From assembly GCA_903927185.1 (NCBI GenBank), contig CAIYLW010000019.1, positions 1 through 57,039 of the forward strand: DNA of 57,039 bases. Reading direction: 5' to 3'. The notes below the pieces were generated by a model. It did not search any database. It worked only from the letters and a program-made list of their open reading frames with translations, and had not been told where the DNA came from. Shown piece by piece: positions 15,993 through 25,643 of this stretch (position 1 is its first letter; each line of letters begins with the position of its first letter). The position numbers and the translations under genes were made by a program. The DNA comes from an uncultured Bacteroidota bacterium. GTDB taxonomy: Bacteria; Bacteroidota; Bacteroidia; Chitinophagales; Chitinophagaceae.

Positions 15993-18900
15993 ATGCAGTT
16001 TAATCGGATTAATAATATTGTTGGATGGGCAGTTGCTTTGATTGCTTGTACCGTGTATGTTTTAACCGCAGAAGCCGGTGGAAGTTTCTGGGATTGTGGT
16101 GAGTTTGTAAGTAGCTGTTTTAAGTTACAAATTCCGCATCCTCCTGGAGCTCCTTTGTTTGTAATTCTGGGTCGCTTCTTTATCATTTTATTCGGCGACA
16201 ATCCGATGACTGCTGCAAAAGCAGTGAATGTGATGAGTGCATTAGCGAGTGGGTTTACCATTCTGTTCTTGTTTTGGACCATCACCCATTTTGCACGCAA
16301 AGTATTGTTAGTTAAAACTACTGATACCGTAAATAGTTATCAGATATGGTCTATCATGGGAGCTGGTGTTATTGGCGCTTTAGCTTATACTTTCTCTGAT
16401 TCATTTTGGTACAGCGCAGTAGAAGGTGAAGTATATGCAATGTCTTCTTTTTTTACTGCTATTGTTTTCTGGGCAATATTGAAATGGGAAAATCATGCTG
16501 ATGAGCCTGGTGCAGATAAGTGGATTGTTTTCATATTTTTTATGATGGGACTTTCTATAGGGGTGCACTTATTGAACCTATTAACAATTCCTGCGATTGT
16601 AATGGTCTATTATTTCAAAAGAAAAGATTCATTCAATTATGCGGTAATTCGTAAATGGTTTATTCGGATAATGGCTGTAGGTGGATCACTAGCTTTTATT
16701 GGGGCGTTAATAATGGCTAATGGGGAAGTAAACGAAGATCGTGGATTATCTCTCGACCCAACGATGGGTGGATTAATGATACTTGGAACTATTGTTGCAA
16801 TTGGACTTTTGTTTATTATTGAAAAATGGAATAAAGAGAAAAAAGATCACAATGGGGGCACCTATATTTTCTTTGTAATTGGTTGTTTAATTACAGGGAT
16901 AGTGCAAGTAGGTGTTATTCAATATACCATTAAAGGTGCGGGAACTTTTGATCGTTGGTTTGTAAACGGCTTTGGGTTGCCATTTTTTAGTGGATTTGCA
17001 ACTTTCTTTTTGTTGTTAGCCGTTGCAATTTGGTATGGTTTGAAATTCGCTTCAAAGAAGGGTTGGGCTTATATGCGCCTTGGTTTATGGTCATTTGCAT
17101 TTATGCTTTTTGGCTATAGCACTTATATCACTACCATGATCCGCAGTAATGCAAATCCTTCAGTGGATATGTATAACGTGGATAATCCAATGAGTTTAGT
17201 AGGTTATTTAGGTCGTGAGCAATATGGTGATTTCCCTTTATTATACGGTCAGAAATTTAATGCTCAACCTGTTGATTTGAAAACAGGTTCGATGAAATAT
17301 GAAAAAGCTCGTGATAAGTATATCGAAATCGGGCCAGATCGTAGATACTTGTATCAGCCAGAAGAAAAAATGGTTTTCCCGCGAGTTTGGGATGCGAGTA
17401 ACGATCAGAATCATGCAGATTATTATGCTTACTTTTTAAATATCAACCGTTTAAAAGATGGTGGTTATGAACGTTCTCCCAATCAGGTAGATAACGTTAA
17501 GTTTTTTGTAGCCTATCAAGCTTATTGGATGTATTTCAGATATTTCATGTGGAATTTTTCCGGTAAACAAAATGACGTTCAGGGTATGTTCATAGGAAAC
17601 GTGAGAGATGGTAACTGGATAACTGGTATATCTTTTATTGATAGTCTATTCTTTGGCGATCAAAGTGCCATGCCCGATAGCTTGAAAAATAATAAAGCCA
17701 ACAATAAATTATTCCTATTGCCTTTCATTTTGGGATTGATAGGATTGTTTTATCAATTTAAAAATAAAAGCGACGATGGTGTAGTTAACTTCTTATTATT
17801 CTTTTTTACGGGGTTCGCAATTGTGATTTACTTAAATCAGGCTGGTTATCAACCACGTGAGCGAGATTATGCTTATGTAGGTTCTTTCTATGCATTTGCT
17901 GTGTGGATTGGACTAGGAGTGCTGAAAGTAAGTGAATGGTTGTCGAAATTAGTATCTAAGAATCTCGCTGCCATACTAGCTTCCTTATTATGTGTATTGG
18001 CTGTGCCAACCATTATGGCGCAACAAGAATGGGATGATCATGATCGAAGTAAGAAACAATTGTCTCGCGATTTAGCAAAAGACTATTTAGAAAGTTGTGC
18101 TCCTAATGCGATTTTATTTTCATTTGGTGATAATGATACTTACCCTTTATGGTATGCACAAGAAGTAGAAGGTATTCGTCCTGATATTCGTGTTGTTAAT
18201 TATAGCTTACTTGGAATTGATTGGTATATTAATCAGTTAAGGTATAAAGTAAATAAGAGTGACTCTATTGATGTAATCTGGAGAGCTGATCAAATTGAAG
18301 CTGGAAAAAGAGATTATGTTGTTTATAGCCCTAGACCAAATATTCCAGAAGACCGATATTATGATCTATACGATGTAATGAAGAATTATGTGGGTAGTGA
18401 TGATGCGAATAAATTAGATAATACTCGCGGTTCAGAACCATTGAACAGTTTCCCTGTTCGAAAGTTTGCGGTGCCTGTTGATGTCAATTTTGTGATTAAA
18501 AACAAAGTGGTGAATTCAGATGATAGTGTGATGAAAGAATTGCGTTTTGATGTTCCAAAAACATCTTTAATGAAAAACGAATTAGCAGTTTTAAATATCA
18601 TTGCTGCTAATAAATGGGTAAGGCCAATTTACTTTACAACGCCTGATTTAAACTTAGGATTTGATCAATACTTGCGTAGAGATGGTTTGAGTCATCGTTT
18701 GGTTCCGGTTGCAAACAGTCGTGTAAATACCGATTGGATGCTTTCTAGATCGCTTAATGTATTTTCTTCTGGAAATGCAAATGTGAAAGGAGTTTATTTC
18801 GACGAAGAAAATCGTCGCCATCTAAATACTATTAGAAATGCATATGCTGAATTAGCAATTGATCTTTCGGCAAAAAACAGAAAAGCAGATGCCCGTAAAG

Positions 18901-19241
18901 TGTTGGATAAAGCAGATTCTATGATGCTTCAAGAAAACTTCGCTTATGGAATGGCTAGCCGTGGAAATATGCACAATAAAAATTCTTTATTATTCTTAGA
19001 AGCTTGTTTGATGGCTGATGATAAAGTATTAGCAGAAAAAGTAGCAGCATCGGTAAAGAAAGATTTACAGCAACAAGTTAAATTCTGTAATTCACTAACT
19101 GGCGATAAGGCTGATCAAATGGCTGATGAGAAGAGAATGGCAGAAAATTATTTGAAAGGGTTAGATCAAATAGAAGCCATGTATAATCCAAGAATTCAAA
19201 TTCCAGGTAAAATGATGTCTGCTGATTCGGGGAAAAAGTAA
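15993..19241 (+). CDS. DUF2723 multi-pass membrane protein (GT-C / TMEM260-like)
   Basis: This is a 1082-residue inner-membrane protein. The DUF2723 signature is in the first periplasmic loop: AEAGGSFWDCGEFVSSCFKLQIPHPPGAPLF is split over residues about 26-58, with the Asp/Glu pair expected for a GT-C glycosyltransferase. About ten or more membrane helices extend to residue 680, then a soluble C-terminal part (about 690-1082) holds helical repeat-like sequence. Family knowledge: human TMEM260, a DUF2723 member, is a protein O-mannosyltransferase, so a role in glycosylating exported proteins is a reasonable inference. It is a single gene with its own promoter and a strong terminator. Confidence 0.82.
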   Translation: MQFNRINNIVGWAVALIACTVYVLTAEAGGSFWDCGEFVSSCFKLQIPHPPGAPLFVILGRFFIILFGDNPMTAAKAVNVMSALASGFTILFLFWTITHFARKVLLVKTTDTVNSYQIWSIMGAGVIGALAYTFSDSFWYSAVEGEVYAMSSFFTAIVFWAILKWENHADEPGADKWIVFIFFMMGLSIGVHLLNLLTIPAIVMVYYFKRKDSFNYAVIRKWFIRIMAVGGSLAFIGALIMANGEVNEDRGLSLDPTMGGLMILGTIVAIGLLFIIEKWNKEKKDHNGGTYIFFVIGCLITGIVQVGVIQYTIKGAGTFDRWFVNGFGLPFFSGFATFFLLLAVAIWYGLKFASKKGWAYMRLGLWSFAFMLFGYSTYITTMIRSNANPSVDMYNVDNPMSLVGYLGREQYGDFPLLYGQKFNAQPVDLKTGSMKYEKARDKYIEIGPDRRYLYQPEEKMVFPRVWDASNDQNHADYYAYFLNINRLKDGGYERSPNQVDNVKFFVAYQAYWMYFRYFMWNFSGKQNDVQGMFIGNVRDGNWITGISFIDSLFFGDQSAMPDSLKNNKANNKLFLLPFILGLIGLFYQFKNKSDDGVVNFLLFFFTGFAIVIYLNQAGYQPRERDYAYVGSFYAFAVWIGLGVLKVSEWLSKLVSKNLAAILASLLCVLAVPTIMAQQEWDDHDRSKKQLSRDLAKDYLESCAPNAILFSFGDNDTYPLWYAQEVEGIRPDIRVVNYSLLGIDWYINQLRYKVNKSDSIDVIWRADQIEAGKRDYVVYSPRPNIPEDRYYDLYDVMKNYVGSDDANKLDNTRGSEPLNSFPVRKFAVPVDVNFVIKNKVVNSDDSVMKELRFDVPKTSLMKNELAVLNIIAANKWVRPIYFTTPDLNLGFDQYLRRDGLSHRLVPVANSRVNTDWMLSRSLNVFSSGNANVKGVYFDEENRRHLNTIRNAYAELAIDLSAKNRKADARKVLDKADSMMLQENFAYGMASRGNMHNKNSLLFLEACLMADDKVLAEKVAASVKKDLQQQVKFCNSLTGDKADQMADEKRMAENYLKGLDQIEAMYNPRIQIPGKMMSADSGKK

Positions 19242-19248
19242 AATAGTT

Positions 19249-19272
19249 TAAAAGTCAAAATTCAAAAAAAAG
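19249..19272 (+). repeat. Copy of the post-stop A-rich element
   Basis: AAAAGTCAAAATTCAAAAAA follows the DUF2723 stop by eight bases. It is nearly identical to the copy after pcm. Confidence 0.5.
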
Positions 19273-19289
19273 ATAATTAAATAACAACA

Positions 19290-19321
19290 ATGCCTGGATT
19301 TAAGTCCAGGCATCTTTTTTA
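19290..19321 (+). terminator. Terminator after the DUF2723 gene
   Basis: ATGCCTGGA / TCCAGGCAT stem (19290-19298 with 19305-19313), 6-base loop, then CTTTTTT. Confidence 0.85.
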
Positions 19322-19385
19322 GAACTTATTTCTAGAATACTTGTTATTAGGATATAAAACTTAATTTTTTTCAGAAGAACCATTT

Positions 19386-20483
19386 ATGCTAGGATACCGA
19401 TTTATACATTTCGACCCAAATGAGGGAGCTAAATCAAAATTCGAGCAATTACTCGATATTTTCACACAGCTATTAACTTATACTAATGGGGATGCAGCTG
19501 AGGCCCTGTCATGGTTAAATGAATTGGATAAACAATATCATTTAACAAATGATGACTATGGGATGGGAGATTTTATTGATGATTTGAAAGAGAATGGATT
19601 TATCAAAGAAAACGAACAAGATGGAAGCTTTAAAATCACGAGTAAATCGGAACAAACCATACGCAAAAAAAGTTTAGAAGAAATCTTTGGCAAATTAAAA
19701 AAGTCTAAACAAGGCAATCATCAAACTTTTAGACAAGGACAGGGGGATGAAATTAATCCTGATACGCGACCTTTTCAGTTTGGAGATATGTTAGAACAGA
19801 TTGATTTTACAGAAAGCATTCGTAATGCTCAGATCAATCATGGGGTAGAAAACTTTCAAATGCGTGAAGAGGATTTGCAGATCAGAGAAAACGATTTTAA
19901 AACCCAAACATCAACCGTATTAATGATTGATATTTCTCATTCCATGATCTTATATGGGGAGGATCGGATTACGCCTGCAAAGAAAGTTGCTATGGCTTTG
20001 AGTGAACTTATTACAACTCGATATCCGAAAGACACTTTAGATATTGTGGTTTTTGGAAATGATGCCTGGAGTATCGAAATTAAAGATCTTCCGTATTTGC
20101 AAGTAGGTCCTTATCATACCAATACGGTAGCAGGTTTAGAGCTTGCCATGGAATTGCTTAGGAAAAGAAAGAACCCTAACAAGCAAATTTTTATGATCAC
20201 AGATGGTAAGCCCACTTGCTTGAAGATTGGAAAAAAGTATTACAAAAATAGTTTTGGGTTAGATCGTAAAGTGGTGAATCGTTGTATTAATCTTGCTGCA
20301 CAATGCAAGAAGCTAAAAATCCCGATTACTACTTTTATGATTGCATCAGATCCCTATTTGCAAAATTTTGTGCAAGAGTTTACCGAAACAAATCATGGTA
20401 AAGCATACTTTGCTTCACTGGATAATTTAGGGGCATTTATATTTAAAGATTTCGAAAGCGGCAAACGCAAAACAGTTTATTAA
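19386..20483 (+). CDS. VWA-domain protein (chelatase-type partner)
   Basis: This 365-residue cytoplasmic protein has a helical N-terminal region (1-170) with a Q/G-rich linker (HQTFRQGQGD), then a von Willebrand A domain with a complete MIDAS start D182-I-S184-H-S186 and later MITDGKPT. The next gene, 21 bases away, is a ChlI/BchI-like AAA+ ATPase. VWA plus MoxR/chelatase ATPase pairs act together as metal-insertion or protein-remodelling machines. No tetrapyrrole genes are near, so magnesium chelation is unlikely, and the target is unknown. It is the first gene of a run through 23429. Confidence 0.8.
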   Translation: MLGYRFIHFDPNEGAKSKFEQLLDIFTQLLTYTNGDAAEALSWLNELDKQYHLTNDDYGMGDFIDDLKENGFIKENEQDGSFKITSKSEQTIRKKSLEEIFGKLKKSKQGNHQTFRQGQGDEINPDTRPFQFGDMLEQIDFTESIRNAQINHGVENFQMREEDLQIRENDFKTQTSTVLMIDISHSMILYGEDRITPAKKVAMALSELITTRYPKDTLDIVVFGNDAWSIEIKDLPYLQVGPYHTNTVAGLELAMELLRKRKNPNKQIFMITDGKPTCLKIGKKYYKNSFGLDRKVVNRCINLAAQCKKLKIPITTFMIASDPYLQNFVQEFTETNHGKAYFASLDNLGAFIFKDFESGKRKTVY

Positions 20484-20504
20484 TTAAGATTATTTAATTC
20501 GACA

Positions 20505-22043
20505 ATGAATAAAAACAAAATATTTACACTAGGGCAGTTAATTAAGAGCGGATATAAAACGAAATCTGTAAAGGAAGAAATAAGAGATAACCTTATTGTT
20601 TCGATGCAGCAAAAAGAAAATCCTTTCGAAGGGATTCTTGGTTATGAAGACACTGTAATACCTGATACCGAAAGGGCTTTACTAAGTAGACATAATATTT
20701 TGTTTTTAGGATTAAGAGGACAAGCTAAAACAAGAATGGCTCGACAAATGGTTGATTTGTTGGATGAGTATATTCCTATTATTGCTGGTAGTGAGGTTAA
20801 TGATGACCCATTAAATCCTTTGAGCAAATTTGCAAAAGATAAAGTGGCAGAGCTGGGTAATGATACTCCAATTCATTGGGTACACAGAAAAGAACGTTAT
20901 GGCGAAAAATTAGCAACACCGGATGTGAGTGTGGCAGATTTGATTGGAGATATCGATCCTATTAAAGCGGCGAATCTGAAGTTGAGCTTTTCTGACGAGG
21001 AAGTGATTCACTATGGAATTATTCCCAGAAGTAATCGTGGCATATTTGTGATCAATGAATTACCAGATTTGCAAGCAAGAATACAAGTTGCTTTATTTAA
21101 TATTTTACAAGAAGGCGATATTCAAATCAGAGGGTTTAAATTAAGAATGCCTTTGGATATTTTATTTGTATTTACTGCAAACCCAGAAGATTATACCAAT
21201 CGAGGAAGCATTGTAACTCCTTTGAAAGATAGAATTGAGAGCCAGATCCTTACTCATTATCCAAAAGATTTGGAAACTTCTTTAGCTATTACTGAGCAAG
21301 AAGCTAATCTATTAGAAATCCAGAAAGAGACAGTAAGCGTAAGTGATCTGATTAAAAGATTGGTAGAACAAGTGGCATTCGAAGCTAGAAATAATGAATA
21401 TGTAGATAAAAAAAGTGGAGTGAGTGCAAGGCTTACTATTGCCGCCTTTGAAAACGCAGTCAGTAGTGCTGAGAGAAGAGCAATCATCCATCAACAAAAT
21501 AAAACACAAGTTTGGATAAGCGATTTGCAGGGAATAATTCCTGCTATTACGGGTAAAATTGAATTGGTATATGAAGGCGAGCAAGAAGGCCCTTATCAGG
21601 TAGCAGTTCAATTACTTGATAAATCAATACGTACCCAGTTTATACAATACTTTCCTAATCCAGATCAGATAAAAAAGAAAAGGGCTACTGGTAAGAAATC
21701 TGCGGATGAAAAAGAATTAGAGAATCCTTATAAATCAATCATTCGATGGTTTGATGGTGGCAAACATTTAGACCTTTTGCTTGATATGAAAGATGATGAT
21801 AAAATTGCTGCATTGTATCAAGTTGATGGCTTATTTGGATTTGTGAAAAAACATTACCCGCATGCCAATGAAAATGAATCTGCGCTATTAATGGAATTCG
21901 TATTACATGGGTTATCATCTTTTTCAATGATTAGTAAAAAAATATTGGAAGGACGTATCGAGTTTAAAGATTTAATGGGAAGTATGCTTAATTTAGGAGA
22001 GATGAATTTAGGTGCCGATGAAGATGAAAACGACTATCAATAA
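20505..22043 (+). CDS. AAA+ ATPase, magnesium-chelatase subunit I-like
   Basis: This is a 512-residue AAA+ protein. Walker A is GLRGQAKT (69-76). The Walker B position reads FVINE (181-185), so the usual Asp before the catalytic Glu is Asn; the metal could still be held by Glu. Sensor-1 is VFTANPEDY, followed by the arginine-finger region TPLKDRIESQILTHYP. The C-terminal 200 residues are helical and end in an acidic tail. Family: ChlI/BchI/MoxR group, which forms hexamers that work with VWA partners, here the preceding gene. It could be labelled a sigma-54-like interacting protein by automated tools, but no DNA-binding domain is seen. Confidence 0.82.
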   Translation: MNKNKIFTLGQLIKSGYKTKSVKEEIRDNLIVSMQQKENPFEGILGYEDTVIPDTERALLSRHNILFLGLRGQAKTRMARQMVDLLDEYIPIIAGSEVNDDPLNPLSKFAKDKVAELGNDTPIHWVHRKERYGEKLATPDVSVADLIGDIDPIKAANLKLSFSDEEVIHYGIIPRSNRGIFVINELPDLQARIQVALFNILQEGDIQIRGFKLRMPLDILFVFTANPEDYTNRGSIVTPLKDRIESQILTHYPKDLETSLAITEQEANLLEIQKETVSVSDLIKRLVEQVAFEARNNEYVDKKSGVSARLTIAAFENAVSSAERRAIIHQQNKTQVWISDLQGIIPAITGKIELVYEGEQEGPYQVAVQLLDKSIRTQFIQYFPNPDQIKKKRATGKKSADEKELENPYKSIIRWFDGGKHLDLLLDMKDDDKIAALYQVDGLFGFVKKHYPHANENESALLMEFVLHGLSSFSMISKKILEGRIEFKDLMGSMLNLGEMNLGADEDENDYQ

Positions 22044-22050
22044 TTAATAT

Positions 22051-22566
22051 ATGCAAAAGATCGCAGTTGATATGGATGGGGTGTTAGCTGATGTATATAG
22101 TCAGTTTATAAAAATGCATCACCAAGAATTTGGAGAATCTATTTCTCTCGAATCTGTTTATGGAAAAACAGAAGGTGAAGCATTTGTTCATTGCCGTAAA
22201 TATATTGGAACGGAAAGTTTTTTTAGAGATGCCCCAATAATTGATGGTTGTAGAAATGTATTAGAGCAACTCAATCAAGAATACGAAGTATATCTTGTTT
22301 CTGCTGCGATGGAATTTCCTTGGAGTTTATCTCAAAAGTTTGAATGGATTAAACAACATTTTCCTTTTATTGGTTGGCAACAGATCGTGTTTTGTGGATC
22401 AAAGCAAATCATTGCAGCAGATATCATGATTGACGACCATTTTAAAAACTTAGATCATTTTACTGGAAGGACAATATTATTTACGCAACCTCATAATATA
22501 TTAAGGGAAGCAGGCAGACATCAGCGGGTGAATACTTGGTATGAGATTGAAAAAATACTGTTATGA
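22051..22566 (+). CDS. 5'(3')-deoxyribonucleotidase-like HAD phosphatase
   Basis: This 171-residue HAD-family protein has motif I AVDMDGVLAD (D7 nucleophile, D9 acid/base), motif II at LVSAAMEFP (Ser of the hhhS strand), and motif IV at ADIMIDDHFKN. This pattern and length match the NT5C group, which removes phosphate from deoxyribonucleoside monophosphates and keeps dNTP pools balanced. It lies seven bases after the AAA+ gene, and its stop overlaps the next start by four bases (ATGA), so the three genes are translationally close. Confidence 0.8.
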   Translation: MQKIAVDMDGVLADVYSQFIKMHHQEFGESISLESVYGKTEGEAFVHCRKYIGTESFFRDAPIIDGCRNVLEQLNQEYEVYLVSAAMEFPWSLSQKFEWIKQHFPFIGWQQIVFCGSKQIIAADIMIDDHFKNLDHFTGRTILFTQPHNILREAGRHQRVNTWYEIEKILL

Positions 22567-23429
22567 TTCCATTTCTACGTTTTAAATGGAAATTAAGAAC
22601 TTTAGTAGGGGTACTTTTTATTCTATTATTGATAAATTCAATTTATGCAAGAGCACAAAAAAATGAAAGAAAATTTAATGTAATTGCTTTTTATACTGCT
22701 AAAGAAGATCCTGCACATATAAGCTTTGTGCATGAGGCTAATAAATGGTTCTCCATGCAAGCTGAAAAATTTTCATTCATTTATGATTCAACTAATAATT
22801 GGACAAATATGAATGAAACTTTTTTGTCGAAATATCAGGTTGTTATATTTTTAGATACCAGGCCTGATTTGTTACCCGAGCGAATTGCATTTCAAAAATA
22901 CATGGAGGGGGGAGGAGCATGGATGGGGTTTCATTTTTCAGCATTTGCACTAACACCATCTGATTTCAATCAAAACTGGAATTGGTACCACGAAGAGTTT
23001 TTGGGAGCTGGTGAATACAAAGGGAATACTTGGAGGCCCACTAATGCACAACTAAAAGTTGAACAATCAGATCATCCTTTTAATAAGAATATTCCCTCAG
23101 TTTTTTTGGCTGCTGCAAATGAATGGTATAGTTGGAAAAACGATTTAAGAAAGAATAAAAATATTGAAATATTACTTTCAATTGATAAGAGTAGTTTTCC
23201 GCTAGGTACCGGTCCAAAGCCTTATGAAATATGGCATTCTGGAGATTATCCTGTTGCTTGGACCAACTTGAAATATCGGATGCTTTATTTTAATATTGGA
23301 CATAACGATATGGATTATGATGGGGGTACTAATCAAACATTATCATCTAGCTTTTCCTCCGAAATGCAGAACCGATTTATCTTAAATAGTCTTTTATGCC
23401 TTGGTGAAGCCAAAGGAAAGTCAAAATGA
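22563..23429 (+). CDS. Secreted ThuA-domain protein
   Basis: This 288-residue protein has an N-terminal membrane/signal segment (LVGVLFILLLINSIYARA, about 14-31) and a ThuA fold: FNVIAFYTAKEDPAHISFV near the start, then YMEGGGAWMGFHFSA near 120, and PVAWTNLKYRMLYFNIGH near 250. ThuA proteins have a class-I glutamine-amidotransferase-like fold and are linked to sugar metabolism (trehalose utilisation) in some bacteria; enzymatic activity is largely unproven. Its start overlaps the nucleotidase stop. Its TGA directly abuts the stop of convergent cysM. Confidence 0.8.
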   Translation: MIPFLRFKWKLRTLVGVLFILLLINSIYARAQKNERKFNVIAFYTAKEDPAHISFVHEANKWFSMQAEKFSFIYDSTNNWTNMNETFLSKYQVVIFLDTRPDLLPERIAFQKYMEGGGAWMGFHFSAFALTPSDFNQNWNWYHEEFLGAGEYKGNTWRPTNAQLKVEQSDHPFNKNIPSVFLAAANEWYSWKNDLRKNKNIEILLSIDKSSFPLGTGPKPYEIWHSGDYPVAWTNLKYRMLYFNIGHNDMDYDGGTNQTLSSSFSSEMQNRFILNSLLCLGEAKGKSK

Positions 23430-24311
23430 TTAATCGAATAAGTCCGACGATAAATATCGATCCCCTCTGTCGCAGATAATACATACAATTACACCAGCGC
23501 TTAATTCTTTTGATAATTCAATAGCTGCATGAACTGCGCCACCACTACTCATGCCACTAAAAATAGCTTCTTCCCTTGCTAATCTTTTACTCATGATTCG
23601 CGCATCTGCTTCATCGATTTCTATTACTCTATCAACTCTTTGCTTGTCGAAAATGTCAGGGAGATAAGCTTGTGGCCACTTTCTAATTCCTGGTATTTTT
23701 GACCCATCCGTTGGCTGGCATCCCACAATTTGTATGGCGGAGTTTTGTTCCTTTAAAAATTTAGAAACGCCCATAATAGTACCTGTAGTACCCATGGAAG
23801 AAACAAAATGTGTAACTTTTTTCTGTGTGTCATTCCAGATTTCCGGACCTGTAGTTTTATAATGCATTCCAGGATTGTCTGGATTCCCAAATTGATTAAG
23901 CATTAAGTAACCACCTTGTGCAACCTGCTTGTTTGCATAATCGATGGCAGCTTCCATTGATCCATCTTTTGGAGTTAGGATTACTTTTGCACCAAATGCT
24001 TGCATGGTTAAAACTCTTTCTCGAGTTGCATCTTCGGGCATCACCAATTCTATAGGAACATTATATAAACTGGCAATCATTGCCAATGCTATACCAGTAT
24101 TGCCACTTGTTGCTTCAATTAAAGTGGTGCCCTCGCTGATTTCACCACGGTCTAATGCTCCTTTGATCATTCCGTAAGCTGCTCGATCCTTTACACTGCC
24201 TCCTGGGTTATTACCTTCTAACTTTGCATAGATGGTCACATTTTTATTTATAGGAATGTTTTTTAGCGCAACTAGTGGGGTGTTGCCAACTAAATCAAGT
24301 ATGTTTTGCAT
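23430..24311 (-). CDS. cysM: Cysteine synthase (CysM/CysK family)
   Basis: This 293-residue PLP enzyme forms cysteine from O-acetylserine and sulfide (or thiosulfate for CysM). PGGSVKDRAAYG carries the PLP lysine, K41. ATSGNTG (about 68-74) binds the substrate carboxylate, the phosphate-binding loop is SSMGTTGT (about 170-177), and SGMSSGGAVHA lies near 255. The short length and GCQPTDGSKIPGIRKW favour the CysM type. It lies 129 bases after the cysteine desulfurase gene on the same strand, so cysteine formation and sulfur mobilisation are neighbours. Start ATG 24311 precedes NILDLVGNTPLV, the usual N-terminus. Confidence 0.9.
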   Translation of the reverse strand: MQNILDLVGNTPLVALKNIPINKNVTIYAKLEGNNPGGSVKDRAAYGMIKGALDRGEISEGTTLIEATSGNTGIALAMIASLYNVPIELVMPEDATRERVLTMQAFGAKVILTPKDGSMEAAIDYANKQVAQGGYLMLNQFGNPDNPGMHYKTTGPEIWNDTQKKVTHFVSSMGTTGTIMGVSKFLKEQNSAIQIVGCQPTDGSKIPGIRKWPQAYLPDIFDKQRVDRVIEIDEADARIMSKRLAREEAIFSGMSSGGAVHAAIELSKELSAGVIVCIICDRGDRYLSSDLFD

Positions 24312-24440
24312 ACCTAAAATTACAGAGATGTTTTAAGCAAAACAGGAATGCTTAATATAACAGTAGACATTTATCGTAATTCGAAAAAAAGGATCCAATA
24401 ACTAATTCAGTTCTTAGGTAAAATTTTTTAAAGGAAGTTC

Positions 24441-25568
24441 CTAGATAATTTCTTTTAACTTTTCTATTACTTGATCAATTTCTGCAGTCGTGTTGTATTT
24501 ACTAAATGAAAAGCGAACGGTTACACGATCAGGGTCGTTATTCAAGGTTCTAATTACATGTGATCCCTGATCTGCCCCACTTGTGCAGGCGCTCCCGCCA
24601 CTTGCACAAATATGGTTGATGTCTAAATTAAATAATAGCATTTCACTTTTATCAGTCTTAGGAAAGCTTGCGCTTAAAACAGCATATAATGAATTACCCG
24701 TTGGATCTCCATTAAACATTGTACCTACAATATTTTTTGTAAGTGACAGCATCATATAATTTTTAAGGACCAGTATTTTTTCCTTATCAGCCGCATGGAA
24801 TTCTGTAGCTATTTCTAAGGCTTTTGCAAAACCAATGATACCGTATAAGTTTTCGGTTCCAGCACGCATATTTCTTTCCTGGCTTCCACCATTTATGAAT
24901 GGCTTGATTTTTATATTTTCATTAATAAATAGTATTCCAGAGCCTTTTGGGCCATGAAATTTATGACTAGAGCCAGTAATAAAATCGATAGGTGTATTGC
25001 GCAGATCGAATGGAAAATGGCCTACTGTTTGAACTGTGTCGCTATGGAAAATTGCGTTGTATTTTCTACAAAGATTCCCCACAATATGGAGGTCAATCAT
25101 ATTGCCAATTTCATTATTAGCATGCATCAGTGTTACCAAGCATTTCTCATCGTTATTCTGTAATAAGAGTTCTAAGTGATTCAAATCAATATGCCCGTCA
25201 TCTAAAATCTGAACATAACTCAAAGAAGCTTCTCCTTTTTTGTGGAGATATTCAATGGTATGTAAAGTAGCGTGATGTTCTATTTTAGAAGATATAATAT
25301 GCTTGCATCCAAGGTCACGAACCGCTGCAGTGATAGCGGTATTACTGCTCTCAGTACCGCCACTAGTAAAGAAAATTTCAGCTGGATGGGCATGTAAGAT
25401 TTTGGCCACAGATTTTCTGGCATTTTCTATCCCCATTCGGCTTTCCCTGCCATAGCTATAAATGGAAGAAGGGTTTCCAAATCGATTTGTAAGATATGGC
25501 ATCATTACTTCTAGAACCGCTGGATCTAAAGCGGTAGTTGCAGCATTGTCTAAATAAATTCTTTCCAT
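24441..25568 (-). CDS. Cysteine desulfurase (NifS/IscS family)
   Basis: This 375-residue class-V aminotransferase-fold PLP enzyme takes sulfur from cysteine and passes it as persulfide to Fe-S cluster or thiolation pathways. It opens YLDNAATT (5-12). The PLP lysine is K203 in TGSSHKFHGPKGSG, and the catalytic cysteine is C328 in GGSACTSG, followed by the long loop of group I enzymes. No iscU, iscA or suf genes are adjacent. The position between glmM and cysM on one strand suggests an operon, although gaps of 75 and 129 bases leave room for separate promoters. Confidence 0.88.
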   Translation of the reverse strand: MERIYLDNAATTALDPAVLEVMMPYLTNRFGNPSSIYSYGRESRMGIENARKSVAKILHAHPAEIFFTSGGTESSNTAITAAVRDLGCKHIISSKIEHHATLHTIEYLHKKGEASLSYVQILDDGHIDLNHLELLLQNNDEKCLVTLMHANNEIGNMIDLHIVGNLCRKYNAIFHSDTVQTVGHFPFDLRNTPIDFITGSSHKFHGPKGSGILFINENIKIKPFINGGSQERNMRAGTENLYGIIGFAKALEIATEFHAADKEKILVLKNYMMLSLTKNIVGTMFNGDPTGNSLYAVLSASFPKTDKSEMLLFNLDINHICASGGSACTSGADQGSHVIRTLNNDPDRVTVRFSFSKYNTTAEIDQVIEKLKEII

Positions 25569-25581
25569 ATTTGATATAGAA

Positions 25582-25610
25582 TAAAGAAATCCTGCATGGC
25601 AGGACCTCTT
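25582..25610 (-). terminator. Hairpin between glmM and the cysteine desulfurase gene
   Basis: TCCTGC (25590-25595) pairs with GCAGGA (25599-25604). On the minus strand it is followed by TTTCTTTA. It could be a weak terminator or attenuator between the two genes. Confidence 0.35.
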
Positions 25611-25643
25611 CGGTCAATTCTTTTTTAATTTCATTCCCCAGCC

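Noticed and set aside
20505..22043. Label as sigma-54 activator for the AAA+ protein
   Set aside because: There is no GAFTGA-type loop and no C-terminal helix-turn-helix; the sequence and the VWA neighbour favour the chelatase/MoxR group.
24312..24440. Gap between the cysteine desulfurase and cysM genes
   Set aside because: Checked for a small gene or riboswitch-like structure; only AT-rich sequence without a convincing stem was seen.
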